Below, one piece after another: positions 41,553 through 52,563 of a DNA stretch of 64,000 nt. A program made the position numbers and the translations under genes. The notes under the pieces were generated by a model. The model was given only the letters and a program-made list of their open reading frames with translations, ran no database searches and had not been told where the DNA came from. The stretch is from Ancylostoma caninum (lineage: Eukaryota; Nematoda; Chromadorea; Rhabditida; Ancylostomatidae), in contig JBAJFG010000136.1 in assembly GCA_037903475.1 (NCBI GenBank), positions 103,501 through 167,500 on the forward strand, read 5' to 3'. The first letter of the stretch is position 1; every line of letters starts with the position of its first letter.

Positions 41553-42530
41553 TTGGGTTGGTGCAGAATTAATGCGGCTTTCTTCGCGACCTTTTTCTCT
41601 TTGGAATTTAATCTCTTCTTGTTTTACTTAGTAACGGTGCTATCGAAAATCATATCTACCTTCACCATCTTATGCTCTATTATTTCGGGAAAACTTGGAA
41701 TGCAGCAAGTCATTCCGCGATCTCAACGAAATTTGACCTAAAAAAATCAGCAAAGCCAATTTGAGAAATAGCTAAGTAGTTTAGGTAGGATGGTACAATC
41801 CTACAGATGAAGAAGGAAGAGGTCTACAATCAAATTCCGACGATCAGGATCTCTTGGCAGCCGTGGGAGGGAAGGAGGTTCGATTGACGAGATTCCTCAG
41901 TAATGGAGCCTGCTCGCTTTGCTACAGAAAATCGGTGGAATTTGAATGTTGTTCCTGTCTGGGAGTTCGTGTTGACCCATTTGACCATTTGAGAGCTCGT
42001 GTTGACCCATTTGACCATCTGAAAGTTCGTGTTGACCCACTTGACCCATTTGACCATCTGAAAGTTCGTGTTGACCCACTTGACCAATCTCCATACTTTT
42101 ATGAGCCTTTTGAGAGCAAGTACTATGGTCGGTTGGTCCATATTGAAGAGTTCGGGCAGCGTTCTCGTTGTCAAGCTTTCATCCTCTTCCAGGGTGTCCA
42201 AAATTCCTTTTGCTTGGAATTTGAAGGCCACCCTCTTCATTCTCCATCTGTGAAGCTTGTACGTAGCGAATATGAAGAATCTTTCAACTTATCTTTACTG
42301 ATAGTTCCATCTTTGAAAGCCTCACTGAGATCGCGAAATGAGTGTTCTGCATTCCAACTTTTCCCGAGGTGATAGAGCATATTATGGAGCATGTGGATGC
42401 GACTTTCGATAGCACCTTCGATATGTGGAAAGACAGGATTGTTTTCATGAAATAACCATTTGAAAAGCTTCAACTTTCATCGAGAAAAGAAGTCTCGAAA
42501 AAAAGCCGCATTAATTATGCACCAACCTAA
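41553..42530 (-). mobile_element. mariner element with long terminal inverted repeats
   Basis: Left end TTGGGTTGGTGCAGAATTAA. The right end is the inverse of TTAGGTTGGTGCATAATTAA, followed by TA (42531-42532). This is the terminus of Hsmar1/cecropia-type mariners. Similarity between the ends continues inward for nearly 200 bp (GATCGCG, CATTCCAA-x-TTTTCCCG), far longer than the usual 30 bp. The remnant transposase lies on the minus strand. Confidence 0.85.
41830..42300 (-). pseudogene. mariner transposase N-terminal fragment with repeated KWV segment
   Basis: The minus strand reads GILDTLEEDESLTTRTLPEL, then QPTIVLALKRLIKV: the second helix-turn-helix of mariner transposases (L-x-x-L-x-E-D-x-x-x-T-x-R-x-L, then T-V-x-x-x-L-K-x-x-G-K-V). 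Normally one KWVPHEL motif follows. Here a 30-bp unit (GACCATCTGAAAGTTCGTGT-type, 41960-42085) occurs about four times, giving KWVNTNFQMV repeats in one frame and HELSDGQMGQ in another. The catalytic domain is not recognisable, so the gene is dead. Confidence 0.78.
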
Positions 42531-42929
42531 TACTTTTCTCAAAAATCAGTAAATTTTACTTACTCGTCCACACAGACTTCGGCGGTGGGATTCCGGATTT
42601 TCCTGAAAATAGGCGTTGAAGTTTAAAGAAAAACTAATATTTTTCTCGGGTCGATTCTCTACTCTCCGAACATTTTCAGTAGTGCTGTTGCCTCCCCCAC
42701 CGAACCCCACCTGCACCAAAAGTGATGGTTCCTCCCAGGGTCGACTAGCGCCCCTTCGGGACGTTAGAAAGCGGGGTGGGGCAGCCACTTGGGGCATGTG
42801 CAAAAGCTTTGCACTTGCCAAATCCCTAGAAAATTGACAAAGAAGCAAAACTAATCATTAAATGGGCTAAAATATGAAATCTTTCTTATGAGTTGAGTAT
42901 GAGCATGACAAGTCCGTTTTCCATCGTAG

Positions 42930-44190
42930 GGCGTATTCGTGCGTTTTCCTCACTACTGGGCCAACGCAAACGCGTTTTTTCATCGGCGGACCTGTATTCA
43001 GCCGTTCTCCACACTATTGGGCCAAAACGAACTCGTATTCTGGTGTCCTTCACACAATTCGGCCACGGTGGGCCTGCCTTCCATCGGTGGACCCGTATTT
43101 TGGCATCATTTTCACTATTGGGCCACAGCGAACCCGTTCACAGTCGGCTGAACCGTATGCTGGTGTTCTCCACTTTATTGAGTCCAGCGGACCCATCCTA
43201 TATTGGCGGACCCCTATCCTGGCGGCTGCGTGACAAGAGGTAGGCTGCTGCTTTGTGATTGGTCGATTCATGTGCGCGTCGCGGCTGCAGCCTTCAAGGG
43301 CCCGAGCAGTGCTGCAGCAAAACAAGGAAGTTTTCTAAGCTGGGACAGGTGAATGTTCTCAGAGTCCATAGGTTGTAACGAGTTGGTAACCGATGTCATC
43401 TAGTGCGTCGAATCGGAGGAATAACCTGGTTCTAAGCAGCACAAGCATGCGGCGCGGTCGCCTCGCGGCGTACGTCTTGACCGCCCCCCTATCCTGGCAT
43501 TCTTCACACCATTGGGCTACGGCGGGCCCTTCTTCCATCTGGGAGCCCGCATTCTGGCGTCTTCCTCGCTGTTGGGCCACGGCGGACCCTTTCTCCTTCA
43601 GTGGACCCGTATCCTGGCGTTCCCCACACCACTGGGCCACGGTGGACCTGTTCTCCGTCGGAGGACCCGTATCCTAGCGTTCCGAGCACTGCAGGGCCAC
43701 GGCGGGCCCCTCCTCCATTGGTGGACCGGTATCCTTGCGTTTTCCGCACCATTTGGCCACGGAGGCCCTTCTTCCAGGTGAGGGCCCGCATTCTGGCGTC
43801 CTCTTCACGGCTAGGCTACGCAGGACGCCTTCTTCTTGGGCGGACTTGCATTCTGGCATTCTCCACGCTACTGGACCAAAGCGAGCCCATATCCTGGGGT
43901 TCTCCACCATTGGGCCTGGGGTTCTCCACCGCGGCCCTTCCATTGGTGGACCAGCATTCTGGTGTTTTCCTCACTATTGGGCCACATCGGACCCTTATCC
44001 CATCGGTGGATCCATATCTTAGCGTTCCTCACGTTATTGAGCCAGAGCGATCTTATAATTGCGGACCTGCTTGCTGGTGTGCTCCACACTGTTGGGCAAT
44101 TCAGCCGTCGGCCAACCCTTATTCTGGTGTTTTTCCTCACAATTAGGCCAAACCGGACCCGCTCTCCGCGAAGCCGTATCCTAGCGTTTT
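42930..44190 (+). repeat. degenerate 60-bp minisatellite in element H copy 1
   Basis: Around 20 diverged units of the form CCATTGGGCCACGGCGGACC, TTCTCCATCGGTGGACCCG, TATCCTGGCGTT. The 60-bp period keeps frames open on both strands over long stretches. No biased codon use or motif indicates translation. Confidence 0.85.
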
Positions 44191-44740
44191 CACCACTTTA
44201 ACCCACGGCACACCTGTTTTCTATCAAAGCCCCTGTACCCTTTGTAAATTTCGAGAGTGAGAGTATTCCCAGACTTCCCCAGTTCGAATTGAATAAAAAT
44301 GAACCGGCGATACAGGAAGATAATTATCGTGGAAATGATACGTATCGATTGCCACGATACATCACCATGGACTGCTGCCAAACGTAGCTCATCGCCCGTA
44401 CTCTAATAAACTGGCGGTGTGATGAAAGCGATAGTGGAAACGATGTCTATCGATCGCCACGCCACATCGGTTATCGTCTCTCTGACGTCTGGAGCCTCCT
44501 CAGTCATTTTATCCATGTGGCGATTGCCGGCCGTCGTGGTGATCACGACGACAGCCGGCTGTAGTGGCGATCGCCACGATTGCTGGTGAAATCTGGGGAT
44601 ATTCTTTATCTTTATCTTCAATGAGACGTGCATAATAATATTCTAATGGTAAAAAATATTCTAATGGTAAAGGCTTGGAAGTTACTCAGAAATTTGTTGA
44701 TTTTGATCAACTATTGGTTGACTATTCCCACAATGTTATG
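44191..44740. other. element H interior, with inverted CGATCGCCAC motifs
   Basis: Contains paired GGCGATTGCCGGCCGTCGTGG and CGACGACAGCCGGCTGTAGTGGCGATCGCC (about 44518-44575), which form a hairpin, and a small tandem duplication of ATATTCTAATGGTAAA near 44640. No gene. Confidence 0.4.
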
Positions 44741-45233
44741 GCTTGTTAAATTGAAGCGTTTACTCTCTGTATGTTAGTGCACAAGATTTCTAGAAATGAA
44801 CGGATACCTTGACTGCACAACTACATCAAGACCTCACCATGGGACGCTGCCAAAGCATCCACCAAATGAGGCAACCGTATAGGTCCAGCCACCACCCAGC
44901 TTTACGCTACAGGCATCCCTTCAATGGAGGTGCCTATATCGTCGCAACAGTGGAAGGGTGGTTTTTCTGCTGCGTACATTGTGCAGCCTGAAAGCTTGTA
45001 AACGCTCCCTCACCCCTATGCTGCGAGACTGCCAACGAAGTTGATGAAATCACCATCCCGTGCATGCGGGAAAGCCAGCAGTGACGTAATTAGCGAGTCC
45101 CGAAGCGAACGTGTCTGAGTCCCTAAAAATCGGCCACTTCGCCCCACAGTCTGCGCCTCAAGACTGCGGTGTCTACGAGTGCCGCCGCGTATCTCTAGCC
45201 GCTCTAGCCCCCTTACGGCGCTTTGTTTAATAG

Positions 45234-45360
45234 ATATTATATATTATTATATATTACATTATATATATTATATTATATATTATGTTATTATATTATGTTA
45301 TACTATATATACATATATATTAAAAAATTATATATATATTCTATTATATATATGTACACA

Positions 45361-45393
<33 letters not shown>

Positions 45394-45487
45394 TAGGGTA
45401 AATATATTATGTTAGAGGTAGGGTATATATATATATATATATTTACATAATAATATACAATATATAATAATAGTATATATATATATT
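45234..45487. repeat. TA-rich microsatellite
   Basis: Long (TA)n and TATATTA strings at the 3' edge of element H copy 1, with one non-repetitive gap near 45395-45430. The same arrangement occurs beside copy 2. Confidence 0.9.
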
Positions 45488-47582
45488 TCCAAATAAAGAG
45501 GAAGATCTCATGTAAACGAAATATCTCCCGTGTGCTGACTTTGGAAACCCATCGCCTACATTTCCCACACTTAGCTTCGTAGCTTGGATAAGCGAGGATT
45601 GCTGCACACAGGCAAACCCATAACCATGTGCAGGACGTCGAAAATAGGTACTACACCAGAAAACGTGAATGAATTTCTCTATATGGATTTCGCTGACAGG
45701 CGAATAATTGTGCGCAGAATTGGGGATTCTTTCAGCATCCTTCAAGAGCGAACATTTCATATCTACAGAATGAATTAGTTCCAAAAAATCTTTCTGAAAG
45801 ATGTGTGCCGCATTCGCTGAATTCTGAACAAAAGCACGTTCCAGAGTGGATCATAGCATAAAGTTTTAAATTGTTCGTATGGAAAGGAAAGGGTTGGAAG
45901 CCCGAAACTTCCATTGCAAATGCAGCTTAGGTTCAGCACTATAGTATGCCTACAGAAATATAGTTAAAACAGTGGTTCAGATCCTAAGAGTTTGTTCCAT
46001 AAAGGGAAAGACCTTTCACTGAGGGGGAAAAGTACCGGTATTTGTTTTTGCTCTGTCAGAGGTATTCCACTAACTGTCAGAAAAAGGGTTACTAGATAAT
46101 AATGATGAATAGTTTTGGAAACTGGAGGAATGCCAATTCACTGAAATTACGCGGGTAAGGGGTAGAAAAAAAAGCGCCGCATCTCGGCAAAGTTATGGCC
46201 GCACATTCGAATGCCAACGCTAGCCACAAAATTGAAAAAAATAAAAATGACATATCTCCCTCATCCACTGATTCTTTAGCACTTGCTTGCTAACTCCTCT
46301 GTCTTTCCTCAGAGCTCTGAGCCTCCTGTCCGAAAAGAAATTCGGATCGAATGACCAGTTATTTTTGGCCGTATGAGGTTGTTCTGAGGAACTTGAAGAA
46401 ATCCTTCGCAGGGAACGAATTGAAAGCAGAAAAGAGATGGTACTGAAGATGCTGAGCTTCGACAGGATTGAGCTAAAATACAACCCAAGAACTGGACTTA
46501 AGTTGTTTTGTTTTCATTGTCATTCCGGAAACTTTTCAACCCGCCCTCGTAGCCCTCTCCTATTCGGTACTGAACTTGTTCCAGGAAACTCGTAATTCAA
46601 GGCGTTCTGCCAGAACTGCGTGATTTCAGTTGGCAGTCTTTCAAATCTTTTTGAAAATCAAAAATTGAGCTTTTTCAATCGGTTCATGTAGCTACAGATG
46701 CGCAAGAATTTGCTGTTTAAAATACACTAAAGGGGTGCGCATATTTCTTCAATAACCCTCTGGTAGATATGAAAAAGTGTGAGCGCATTTATAGTTCTGC
46801 ACCCTAATATAACGACAAAATTATACGCCAAAACTGGGCAACCGAATGCAGACTCTGCTTAGAAACATAGGGTGAAAGTTGAGGTCGACGAGCGGGCAGT
46901 CTTGTTGTATACACATGTTGTAGGCATACATGAAACGCATGAACAGCATGAAGCCACAACCAACTTCGTGGATGGACAATTCGCACGTTCTTTCATTTCC
47001 TACAGTGGCTCGGCAGAGGTTATCCGGAAAGCATTCCTAACAGTTTGAAAATAAATATGATACATGGGTTTATTTACTTAAATTCAGCACCATTCTGCAG
47101 AAATAAGTGGTGGATGATAATAATTGGTAGCTATGTTTACATCCGGAAGCTCTCGGCTTCCGGATGTAAAGTATTTCAGGCTCCCCTTGTCTCTTTCTGC
47201 AACTTTTCAGGATTTTTTCCAAGTGCTTTGTGCAACCACGGTCTAGTAATAAAAAGAAAAGTTGCGGAATAATGTATCTGATTGCATTAACCATAATGAA
47301 TCTGGTATCTGAGTCCCATGTTCATGAATTGACATTGGTTGGTCCTGTATCCTAATAGGTCATGTCCGTCTGACTGTTTCGGACAAGACTGACCGCTGGG
47401 CATTCTCAACTTTTCGTCTTGTCTTAGAAATATAGAGTGAGCTAACGAGTCCGTACTTGTTCTCACAAGAGTTCCTGTGAACCTGTGTATAGTGTTCGAT
47501 TTTGCTCATATGCGAGTTCTTATGTATCATAGTAATTGCTGCATCGTTTATTAAACGTCGATTACTCTATGTAGTTGTTCAG
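45488..47582. other. remainder of FAF2-like intron 2
   Basis: About 2 kb with no recognised repeat or exon apart from the hairpin at 47136-47170. It ends in the acceptor TAGTTGTTCAG at 47582. Confidence 0.5.
47136..47170. repeat. perfect 15-bp hairpin
   Basis: TTTACATCCGGAAGC and GCTTCCGGATGTAAA separated by TCTCG. The arms contain CCGGAAG, an ETS-type core, on both strands. It is isolated within the intron; its role is unknown. Confidence 0.75.
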
Positions 47583-48117
47583 ACTGATGGTGTCCTCAAT
47601 GTCGAAGATGGTGATGGACAGGCAAATGATATGAACGAAGTGGTGGAGTTCTCTCGTAACGGTCAGGCTCGACTGCTGGATGACGAGCCCCACAATACCG
47701 AAGCAAGCTCTTCGCGAAACTCAGTTTCCAGTGTTCCGTATGTTGTCAAAGTCTTTTTTTTCCATCCGTCAACAATTGTTTTTCTTTTTTATACCTCTAA
47801 GTTTAGTAATATATACAGAGCCAATAGATCGCAGTGGTCCGTTGTGCAACCCTGGCGTCAGTTCATCGTTGCTCTCATTACCCTGCCGTTCAATTTGGTC
47901 TTCACTACTGTTTTCGACATCCTTAGATTCATTTGTAAGTAGTTCTTTGGGTTTAGAGAAGACTCTTTGATAGCTATCTTTTGCAGGTGATCTTGTTTTC
48001 GGAGAGCGTACTCCCACCATCGCTAATTTTCGTGAAGACGTGGCAAACTTCAGACTTGCCGTAAACGAGCGATTTGGTGGGACCCAGGTGGAGTTCTACG
48101 ATGGAACGTATGATGAG
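47583..48117 (+). CDS. FAF2: FAF2/UBXD8-like protein, coding exons 3-5 (hairpin anchor and UAS start)
   Basis: Exon 3 is 47583-47737 (acceptor TTGTTCAG, donor CC|GTATGT), an acidic linker (TDGVLNVEDGDG). Exon 4 is 47807-47934 (acceptor AGTTTAG, donor TTT|GTAAGT), with QPWRQFIVALITLPFNLVF then TVFDILRF, matching the ER hairpin of FAF2/UBXD8. Exon 5 is 47987-48117 (acceptor TTTTGCAG, donor GAG|GTAAGC), with NFREDVANFRLAVNERFG and EFYDGTYDE, the start of the thioredoxin-like UAS domain (FVYFGTYS-type in relatives). Phases 0, 2, 1 and 0 agree at every junction from exon 2 on. About 180 residues are covered. The rest of the UAS, the coiled coil and the UBX domain are not found downstream in the window. 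Confidence 0.82.
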
Positions 48118-48766
48118 GTAAGCGGTGCAAATGTCGTGTTTAGAAGTATCGTGGCCATCAGCATTCTAAAATCGATGACTACTCCGGTGTTTATTGGTGA
48201 CTCATATGGGAAATATATCCCAGATGAGACATCTTCAGATATCGAGATATCCTCAATAACGGAATTTATTGTAGTTTCCAGGTTCACCTCTTGAAATTTA
48301 GTGACGCGTGATAGTCCGCAACCAATATTTTTTTTTTCATTAAACTGGTCCGAGGGAGGGCACATGGTTCAGTACAAAGCGGATCCTGTATGGTTCTATA
48401 TGAGCTTTCCGCAATCATTCAGGGAACTCCAGCTGTGGAGACTTGCATTAGGAAGCACACTCCGTCGCGACTAGCTTTGAGCAGGAAGTGAGAGTGCGGA
48501 CATCGGTCTCGGGATGTGGCATACAACCAGGAGGGTTCTGGGCCGCGACGAAGTGCACTGCGTTGCGCAGACCTCGATGACTCATGCTTCATGTGGTTTC
48601 ACTCGGAAGCTAACATTACTATCCTGAGTTCTGTTTTCGTTTTGCTTTAACCTATACGCGGTTACGCGCGCTTGGGAAGGAAAGGGAATAGAACATCAAA
48701 ACGAATTAAACATTCGTGTCTACAGGGCATTCGGAAGGGAGTGAGCATCCATGCAATCATAGGCGA
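48118..48766. other. intron 5 of the FAF2-like gene, first part
   Basis: Follows the donor at 48118. No continuation of the UAS domain was recognised. A short open stretch to 48294 has no matching motif. Confidence 0.4.
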
Positions 48767-48985
48767 TATTTATGGTTGATGCGCGTCAAATTTGACGCGT
48801 CGGCCCGAAATTTCACGGAGTTTTCGCGATGTCTCGATGCGGCGAAGATCAGAACGCAGTTTTGTTCGCGCGGTCGTCGCGCCGGCAAAACCAGGAAGAT
48901 TCGCTCCCTGCGAATATTTCTCTTCTCCTCTTCGTTCTGCATTGTGTATCGCCGCGTCAAATTTGACGCGCATCAACCGTAAATA
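48767..48985. mobile_element. MITE of the GCGCGTCAAATTTGACGCG family
   Basis: The ends TATTTATGGTTGATGCGCGT and ACGCGCATCAACCGTAAATA are inverted. Inner GTCAAATTTGACGCG blocks are self-complementary. The interior (GTTTTGTTCGCGCGGTCG, CCAGGAAGATTCGC) resembles the complement of the MITE at 39629-39850. Both copies lie in or next to the FAF2-like gene. Confidence 0.8.
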
Positions 48986-49739
48986 CTGCAATAGGAGGAT
49001 AGAGGGGAGCCTGGGGTCAACGAAATGAAGCGGGTCTGAGGGCTTGAGGCTTGTCATTGGTGCCAAAAGTGAAGGGATCGGCGGAGGCGTGATGGGTCAT
49101 CACCTCGGTGAGTAAAATCCGACTCAATTTCAATATAAAATGCCCTCAAATACCTATTTTTTCCCAAATTTGGAGGGTCCGAGCGATAAAAGCATTCAAT
49201 TTTCCACCTACTGGTGTTCAATACCGTATAATTCATCCTTAACATCTTTGTCCACTTTGATCATTTTGGATAAAAAAGGCAAAAAATGGCTACTTTTGGC
49301 TTGAATCTCCCTTATATGAAACTTTGACGGGTGTAGCCCACTAGGCGAAATATAATTGCTGTGGTGGCTAACTAGGCGGTTGGGTGGCGCCTGTGTTTAG
49401 GGAGGATGGGTGGCTCCCTTTCGCGTGTTTTACACGGTTGGTACGGATCTTTATTCGTCCGACCTGCACCTTACGGTGCTGTGGTAGAATGCTACAGAGA
49501 ATGGGCGTGGTAAAAGCATAGTACATGAAGCATCTGGGCGAGGCCCATAAACATATCACTGGATTCATGAATATTGACCCTCGTTCGGGCAATACAGAAA
49601 CATATTAGATACTACAGATTACTTCTAAAGAGGTGCCGTCTATACCGGCACAATTGCGTTGGTTGTCTCCTGCTAGCTCCGCCTATCAGCTGTGGGGCTG
49701 TGGACTGTATAGGACGTCTGACGCGACTCCTCGGAATTC
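48986..49739. other. no recognisable feature
   Basis: No supported gene; likely intron or intergenic sequence. Confidence 0.3.
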
Positions 49740-50502
49740 CGGTACCTGTACTCGGGCGCGGGGCTGAGGGTGTAGGTCGTATGGCGCGATTCTTTAGGTG
49801 GCACTATGGACAGCCTGAGTCTATGGCGCGCTACTACCACCCGATTTCGGTCACGCGTCACGGTTTGCCTGGATCTGCCAGGCGGAGCCACTCGTACGTA
49901 TTTCCCACATTATCCTATCATAGCAGAGAGCGTACACAGTTGCGGGTACCTGTATGTAAAGAATCTCTTGAACGAGGTTTCAATTCTATATGCTCTGCAC
50001 TTTTACATATAATTGATAGAGTTTTGACTGAACTAATATTTGCACGGACCAAATTGACGCCAAATATTGGACTTGAATAGGAGTCATTTCTAGCACCTCT
50101 GAAATATCCAAGAATTTCAGAAAGCCACAAGTTCGGGTAATTCGCTTGATCAGAAAAATATACATATTGAAAGTGCTTGTTTGGTTGTTTCAGAAAGCTT
50201 TTTATTTGAACAGAGTAATCTGTGGCCTTCTATAAAACAGTACATTCACTTGGGTATTCAAATAAGCTTGATGTCCGAAACATTTGTTCATCCGTGTATC
50301 CTAAAAACCACAAGAACCGCTAGTTCAACGCTCTTCTCTACGGTCAGATGATGGTTGCATGGACGAGTTGCCCTGCCAGGCAGACCCAGGCAAACCGCGA
50401 CGCGAGACAGTATATCGGGTGGTAGGAGCGCGCTCAGATCACGTCTGCCTATAGTGCCACCCGAAGAATCGCGCCATACGACCGCCCCCGGGGCTGATTG
50501 TC
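49740..50502. mobile_element. foldback element FB-B, copy 2 (most complete)
   Basis: The left arm, about 49765-49895, and the inverted right arm, about 50345-50495, enclose a 450-bp interior. GTCGTATGGCGCGATTC opens and GCGCCATACGACC closes the unit. The interior matches the complement of parts of copies 1 and 4 (GGCTTTCTGA-type, AAATAAGCTTGATGTCC). It is shorter than copy 1 because it lacks the nested insertions. Confidence 0.82.
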
Positions 50503-51081
50503 ATTGGCTTAGAAATCCTCATTGGGGCGCAGAAATCTCTAGTTTGCGTACAGAACTTATGTGCTGATTACGATTATTGACAGTATTTTGATGATTAGAA
50601 GAGATTATGATTAGAAAGTGACTATTTTGATGAAAAAAAAAAGATTATGATTACAAAAGTGATGTACATGTTTGGATATGAATCCGCTGACTTCAGTCAC
50701 GTAAGATGTGTCGATATAAGAGATCATTTATTACTATTAACACGTTTTGCTGTTTTGTATAGTACTCAATTTTTTCCATCATGTTTAAAAAATGCATCTC
50801 AATAGCGAGTCTAGGAACAAGTATGTACATAGCGAATAACTCAGAACTGAGATCATAAGTGGTGGATGCAATAAATGCTTGAAGATCCTCCCATAGCTCT
50901 CCCCGAGGCGTGCTGGCAATTCCGCTATCGCGCTGGGACCACACCACTGATTCATAGATCAGTGTTGTTTATGACCGGTCAGGCGAGTGGGTGTGAACGA
51001 GAGCGAGCATTAGCCCATGGTTTATGAATCGACACGGTCAAAGTACACAGGGGGCTAGCGAATTATTATATGTTATATAAA
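50503..51081 (-). other. unidentified minus-strand frame at 50693-50947
   Basis: An 83-codon minus-strand ORF (MVWSQRDSGIASTPRGELW at its start) with protein-like composition but no recognised family. No splice or promoter context was found. Probably a relic or chance. Confidence 0.2.
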
Positions 51082-51489
51082 CTAGCGCCCGCTAGAAAGT
51101 GGGGTGGGGCAGCCACTTGGGACATGTGCAGACGCTTCACACTTGCCAAATCTCTAGAAAATTGATAGAGAAGCAGAACCAATCTTCCAATGGGCCCAAA
51201 CATGAAGTCCTCCTTATGAGTTGAGTATGAGAATGGGAAGTTCGTTCTCCATCGTATGGCGTATTTCGTGCGTATTCCTCACTACCGGGCCAACGCAGAC
51301 GCGTTCTCCCTGTATCCTGCCGTTCCCCACATTATTGGACAAAGCGAAATAGTCTCCGAGTATTTTCCATACTACTGAGCCGCAACGGACTTCCCTCCAT
51401 CGGTGGATCCGTATTCTGGCGCCATCTTCACTGTTAGGCCTGAACCGTACCCTGGTATCACTTTACTGAGTTACAGAGGACCAATCCTA

Positions 51490-52262
51490 TAGTGGCGGAC
51501 CCGTATCCTGACGTCCACACAGCTGGGGCACGGCGGGCCCTTTCTCATCGCTGGACCCGTGTCATGGAGCTCCCCACAGCACTGGGCCACGGCGGGCCCT
51601 TTCTCCATCGGTGGACCCGTATCTCGGCGTTCCCCACAGCAGTGGGCCACGGCGGGCCGTTTCTCCATCGGTGGACCCGTATCTTGGCGTTCCCCACAGC
51701 ACTGGGCCACGGCGGGCCCTTTCTCCATCGGTGGACCCGTATCTTGGCGTTCCCCACAGCACTGGGCCACGGCGGGCCCTTTCTCCATCGGTGGACCCGT
51801 ATCCCCACAGCAGTGGGCCACGGCGGGCCCTTTTCTCCGTCGGTGGACCCGTATCTTGGCGTTCCCCACAGCACTGGGCCACGGCGGGCCCTTTCTCCGT
51901 CGGTGGACCCGCATCCCCACAGCAGTGGGCCACGGCGGGCCTTTTTCTCCGTCGGTGGACCCGTTTCTTGGCGTTCCCCACAGCAGTGGGCCACGCCGAG
52001 CCCTTTTCTCCGTCGGTGGACCCCTATCTTGGCGTTCCCCACAGCACTGGGCCACGGCGGGCCCTTTCTCCATCGGTGGACCCGTATCTTGGCGTTCCCC
52101 ACAGCACTGGGCCACGGCGGGCCCTTTCTCCATCGGTGGACCCGTATCTTGGCGTTCCCCAGAGCAGTGGGCCACGGCGGGCCCTTTCTCCGTCGGTGGA
52201 CCCGTATCCCCACAGCAGTGGGCCACGGCGGGCCCTTTTCTCCGTCGGTGGACCCGTATCCG
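51490..52262 (+). repeat. homogeneous 60-bp minisatellite in element H copy 2
   Basis: About 13 units of GGCGTTCCCCACAGCACTGG, GCCACGGCGGGCCCTTTCTC, CATCGGTGGACCCGTATCTT. Some are shortened by loss of the TTGGCGTT block. Units differ by a few bases, mainly CATCGG/CGTCGG and ACTGGG/GTGGG. Because the period is a multiple of three and the unit lacks stops, five of six frames stay open for over 230 codons. The array is tighter than that in copy 1, so it expanded or homogenised recently. Confidence 0.95.
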
Positions 52263-52563
52263 TATATAGTTGGATGGATATACAATGTCATGCCTTCATA
52301 TTTAGAGGCTTCCACTCTATGTTAGTGCAGAAGCTTTCTCGAAACGAACGGATGTCGTGACTACACAATCGTTGCGGGAATTTAGCAGGGGATGCGGCAA
52401 TAGCATCCACCAGACGAGGCGACCGCGTAGGTCCAGCCTCTCCGAAGGTTCCAAGACGCTGCAGCTCTCATAGCACCCGTCCATTTCTTCCCGCAAGCGC
52501 ACACTTGCATCGCAACAGTGGAAGGCTGGTTTTCCTGCTGCGTACATTGTGCAGCCTGAAAGC

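Larger units (their letters stand above)
40688..42702. mobile_element. palindromic element hosting a foldback and a mariner
   Basis: The outer arms 40688-40876 and 42536-42702 are inverted (AGCACTACTG, GTTCGGAGAG, CAACGCCTATTTTC, GGAAAATCCGGAATCCC, GTGTGGACGAGT). Between them lie first the foldback 40880-41548, then the mariner 41553-42530. Removing both would leave a compact palindrome of about 360 bp. This is a nest within intron 2 of the FAF2-like gene. Confidence 0.85.
42744..45233. mobile_element. minisatellite-bearing element H, copy 1
   Basis: It starts CTAGCGCCCC and shares long stretches with 51082-54191. Both have GTGGGGCAGCCACTTGGG, TATGAGTTGAGTATGAG, a 60-bp minisatellite, TATGTTAGTGCA, GCGTACATTGTGCAGCC and CTCTAGCCCCCTTACGGCGC. 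Both end at TTTGTTTAATAG next to a TA microsatellite. The ends show a weak inverted match (AAAC-x-AGCGCC). No transposase was found, so it is likely non-autonomous. It sits in intron 2 of the FAF2-like gene. Confidence 0.82.

Noticed and set aside
42896..44201. Long frames across element H copy 1
   Set aside because: Degenerate version of the same minisatellite; no motif and no consistent frame between units.
45179..45415. Ile/Tyr-rich ORF over the microsatellite
   Set aside because: It is a translation of (TA)n repeats.
51471..52360. Five overlapping ORFs of 236-277 codons on both strands
   Set aside because: All are translations of the same 60-bp minisatellite; simultaneous openness in five frames shows periodicity, not coding.
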